DNA from: an uncultured Clostridia bacterium
Lineage (GTDB): Bacteria; Bacillota; Clostridia; Oscillospirales; CAG-272
DNA length: 7,747 nt
Reading direction: 5' to 3'
NCBI GenBank assembly: GCA_945949385.1
Contig: CAMFEL010000101.1
Location: 1-7,747, forward strand
In this document: piece by piece, positions 6,158 through 7,747 of the stretch
How the letters are laid out: the number at the start of each line of letters is the position of its first letter
How positions within the stretch are numbered: the first letter of the stretch is position 1
The notes under the pieces: model-generated
Databases searched by the model: none
Told to the model about the DNA's origin: nothing
The model's input: only the letters and a program-made list of their open reading frames with translations
Made by a program: the position numbers and the translations under genes

Positions 6158-7324
6158 ATGAAAAAAGCACTGCGCGCTTTAGCGCTCATACTGGCAGTTT
6201 GCGCCTGCGGAGCGTCTTTTTGCGCCTGCAAAGATAAAAAATATGCGGCTTACGATTCCACCGGAGAAAAATACGACTATTATCTTCCCGATTATGTAAA
6301 GGTTTGCAAGTACACAGGCATTGAACTGCCGGATCTTACTTTTGAGCCTACGGAAGAGGACATTTCCAAAAGAGTAAAGCAAAATGTGGCTTTGTTCTGC
6401 TTAAGAGAAGAAGACCCCGACCGCCCCTGTCAGGCGGGAGATGTGGTTGACATTATCACCACCTGCACTTTTACGGAGGACGGCAGCACCTATTCTCTGC
6501 TGAACTTTAAAAAGGATTCGGTAACCGGATTCGGTCAGTCTTTTGTTCTCGGTACGAATTACTTTTACTTCCCTGCTCTTGACGAGGCTGTGGAGGGTAT
6601 GTCCGCAGGAGAAAGCAAAACCGTTACGCTGACGCTTCCCGACCCGTATTATAAGGACTATCTTGCCTCCGGCAAAGAGCTTAAAATGGAGATCTATCTG
6701 AACTACATTGATTCAATCGACTATGCACAGGTGGATGAAAATTTCTACGCCGAGCATATAGGTTACGGCTCCGCAGACTACCGCGAGGTGGTACGCAACA
6801 AGTTAAAGGCTGAATACGCCGAGCTTGTGAGCGGATACAAAGCGCAGCTTGCGTGGAACTATATCTGCGAGAATTCAAAGCTTCTGAAACTGCCGGAAAA
6901 AGAGTATCAGGAAACCTACGACACTATGCTTGACAGCGCCCGTACAAACGCTCAGAACAAGGATATGTCGCTTGAGGACTACGTAAAGAGCCTCGGATAT
7001 GATTCCCTTGACGATTATTACGCTTATCTTGAGGATAAAAGCGAGAATATCTGCTATGAGGATATGATCCTGTACTATATAGTCCGGCGTGAGAATATTA
7101 ACTACACCGACGAGTATTACGACGAACAGATACTTGCAATGGTTGAAGAATACCAGATAAGCGATCTAAGCGCTGCCGAGGATTTTCTGGACTATTACTA
7201 CGGAATTGAAAATGTCCGCGAAGAAGTGCGCATGAAATACGCCCAGGAATGGATAGCCGATAACGCTAAAGTTGTAGAAGATGTCCACACGGTATATGAC
7301 AACAACCTGAACGGCGGGAAGTGA
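6158..7324 (+). CDS. Secreted trigger-factor-like/FKBP-like peptidyl-prolyl isomerase, putative lipoprotein
   Basis: Counted from the ATG at 6158 (388 residues), the protein opens with a signal sequence: MKK, a hydrophobic run to about residue 19, then FCACKDKK with C24 as the likely lipidated cysteine. The lipobox is atypical, with cysteine at -2 and several other nearby cysteines. Residues about 93-186 look like an FKBP-type domain: AGDVVDI, an extended strand region, then FPALDEAVEGMSAGESKTVTLTLPDPY and a closing strand KELKMEIYLNYI. Residues about 190-378 resemble the helical C-terminal chaperone arm of trigger factor, including LPEKEYQETYDTML, LEDYVKSLGYDSLDDY and TDEYYDEQI. The ribosome-binding N-terminal domain of cytosolic trigger factor is missing, so this is probably an extracytoplasmic foldase. 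ATG is preferred over the GTG at 6149 because MKK begins a normal signal peptide and the site AAGGAACGGTGAT lies just before it. It probably shares a transcript with the membrane protein gene 37 nt upstream. Confidence 0.85.
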   Translation: MKKALRALALILAVCACGASFCACKDKKYAAYDSTGEKYDYYLPDYVKVCKYTGIELPDLTFEPTEEDISKRVKQNVALFCLREEDPDRPCQAGDVVDIITTCTFTEDGSTYSLLNFKKDSVTGFGQSFVLGTNYFYFPALDEAVEGMSAGESKTVTLTLPDPYYKDYLASGKELKMEIYLNYIDSIDYAQVDENFYAEHIGYGSADYREVVRNKLKAEYAELVSGYKAQLAWNYICENSKLLKLPEKEYQETYDTMLDSARTNAQNKDMSLEDYVKSLGYDSLDDYYAYLEDKSENICYEDMILYYIVRRENINYTDEYYDEQILAMVEEYQISDLSAAEDFLDYYYGIENVREEVRMKYAQEWIADNAKVVEDVHTVYDNNLNGGK

Positions 7325-7334
7325 CGATTTAATG

Positions 7335-7386
7335 CGGGGCGCTGCCCCGTACCCCGGCACCAAACGGGGCTCTGCCCCGTACCCCG
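7335..7386. repeat. Two tandem 22-bp GC-rich hairpin units (30-bp period)
   Basis: Units at 7335-7356 and 7365-7386 differ at a single base (G at 7341, T at 7371) and are spaced by GCACCAAA. Each starts with a 6-bp perfect hairpin (CGGGGC / GCCCCG with a 3-nt loop, 7335-7349 and 7365-7379) followed by TACCCCG. They lie just after the stop of the lipoprotein gene. They lack a T-tract directly after the stem, so they are not textbook terminators, but they may serve as a 3' end stabiliser or belong to a dispersed repeat. Confidence 0.8.
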
Positions 7387-7418
7387 CTTAGTACCTTTTT
7401 TGAGAAAAAGGTACTAAG
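7387..7418. terminator. 14-bp hairpin with T-rich/A-rich inner arms, possible terminator of the lipoprotein operon
   Basis: CTTAGTACCTTTTT (7387-7400) pairs perfectly with AAAAAGGTACTAAG (7405-7418) around a TGAG loop. It follows the GC-rich hairpins directly. Unlike a classic intrinsic terminator, the T-run lies inside the stem and what follows (AACCCCAAAAAACTTTT) is not T-rich at once. The hairpin itself is certain; its role as terminator is inferred from its position. Confidence 0.5.
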
Positions 7419-7455
7419 AACCCCAAAAAACTTTTAGTCAGGGCAAAGAAATCCC

Positions 7456-7565
7456 CCGCAGGGGTGCCGCGTTGCGGCAGGCATCTGAAGAAACGCAGGA
7501 GAAAGCAAGCTCTCTCCTGCGTTTCTTCATCGCTCCACGGACGGCTTCACCGTCCGCCCCTGCGG
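7456..7565. other. Predicted four-way-junction structure: possible structured RNA or repeat element
   Basis: A 9-bp outer helix (CCGCAGGGG at 7456-7464 with CCCCTGCGG at 7557-7565) encloses three hairpins in a row. These are 7466-7478 (5 bp, GTT loop), 7486-7529 (17 bp perfect, 10-nt loop) and 7538-7556 (7 bp, CTTCA loop). All helices are mutually compatible and three nearly abut, as in a folded RNA. An alternative CCCC-GCA-GGGG hairpin (7454-7464) competes with the outer helix. I recognise no RNA family here, and the transcribed strand is unclear. Confidence 0.5.
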
Positions 7566-7602
7566 TAATAAGCAATCTGCTTTTCAATCTTTCTGTGAGT
7601 AG

Positions 7603-7722
7603 CTTCAAGTCTGCTATCGACACGCTCATTAGCGTTGCATTATTTCTGCCGCGAGACTTGAAGTTTAGGCTGACGGGACAGGCTCTCTACACTTAGTCGA
7701 ATGTGTAGTGCTCTTGCAACGC
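7603..7722. other. Second paired domain with a possible pseudoknot, continuing towards the window edge
   Basis: CTTCAAGTCT (7603-7612) pairs perfectly with AGACTTGAAG (7654-7663). It encloses a small hairpin (7622-7626/7631-7635). A further hairpin follows (CTACAC 7687-7692 with GTGTAG 7703-7708). In addition GCGTTGCA (7632-7639), inside the first loop, is complementary over 8 bp to TGCAACGC (7715-7722) outside it, which would form a pseudoknot and compete with the small hairpin. It begins 37 nt after the four-way junction and may be part of the same element. Confidence 0.4.
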
Positions 7723-7747
7723 AACGATTTGATGTTCTTCAGTGTCG

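Larger units (their letters stand above)
7325..7747. other. Gene-free 423-bp tail rich in inverted repeats
   Basis: No convincing gene lies here. Two overlapping antisense frames (7438-7629 minus, 7472-7696 plus) are open but have no good ribosome binding site and run across the long hairpin, so they look like chance openings or decayed sequence. The stretch holds the GC-rich hairpin pair, the 14-bp hairpin, the four-way junction and the second paired domain listed separately. GCGTTGC occurs at 7469-7475 and 7632-7638, and its complement at 7716-7722. I see no transposase, tRNA or target-site duplication. Confidence 0.6.

Noticed and set aside
7335..7418. CRISPR array
   Set aside because: Only two 22-bp units with an 8-bp gap, each self-complementary. 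There are no spacers of normal length and no cas genes.
7325..7747. tmRNA, RNase P RNA or 6S RNA in the structured tail
   Set aside because: None of the conserved sequence blocks I would expect (for example GAGGAAAGUCC of RNase P, or the tRNA-like end of tmRNA) is present on either strand.

Overview
The window reads as chromosomal DNA from a low-to-mid GC Firmicute, most likely a gut-type Clostridium (class Clostridia). The grounds are strong AAGGAG-type ribosome binding sites, sigma-A-like promoters, a Bst/Taq-type DNA polymerase I with a dead proofreading domain, and a predicted lipoprotein of the trigger-factor/FKBP type. This placement is inference; there is no rRNA or other phylogenetic marker here. 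I see no tRNA, CRISPR array, transposase or phage gene.

Layout. Positions 49-1625 (+) hold a sugar-phosphate isomerase/epimerase-like TIM barrel followed after only 2 nt by a single-pass membrane protein of unknown function. A perfect 14-bp bidirectional terminator hairpin (1629-1660) separates them from the convergent polA (1666-4185, -), which has a clear promoter of its own (4231-4259). Upstream of polA, in the same orientation, lies an M14 zinc carboxypeptidase-family gene (4307-5228, -). It is split by a single frameshift near 4905-4925, yet every catalytic motif I can look for is present in one or other half. A 150-bp divergent intergenic region then leads to a two-gene (+) operon: a polytopic membrane protein (5380-6120) and a secreted trigger-factor-like/FKBP-like putative lipoprotein (6158-7324).

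The last 420 bp (7325-7747) hold no convincing gene but are unusually rich in nucleic-acid structure. There are two near-identical 22-bp GC-rich hairpin units, a 14-bp A/T-rich hairpin, a possible four-way junction (7456-7565: an outer 9-bp helix closing three hairpin arms, one of 17 bp), and a further paired domain with a possible pseudoknot (7603-7722) that may continue past the window edge. This is either a structured non-coding RNA or one end of a dispersed repeat or mobile element. It is the most interesting unexplained part of the window.

Functional reading (inference): 4307-7324 looks envelope-related, with a peptidoglycan-type peptidase, a membrane protein and an extracytoplasmic folding factor. 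The polA and isomerase loci are ordinary housekeeping or metabolic genes.
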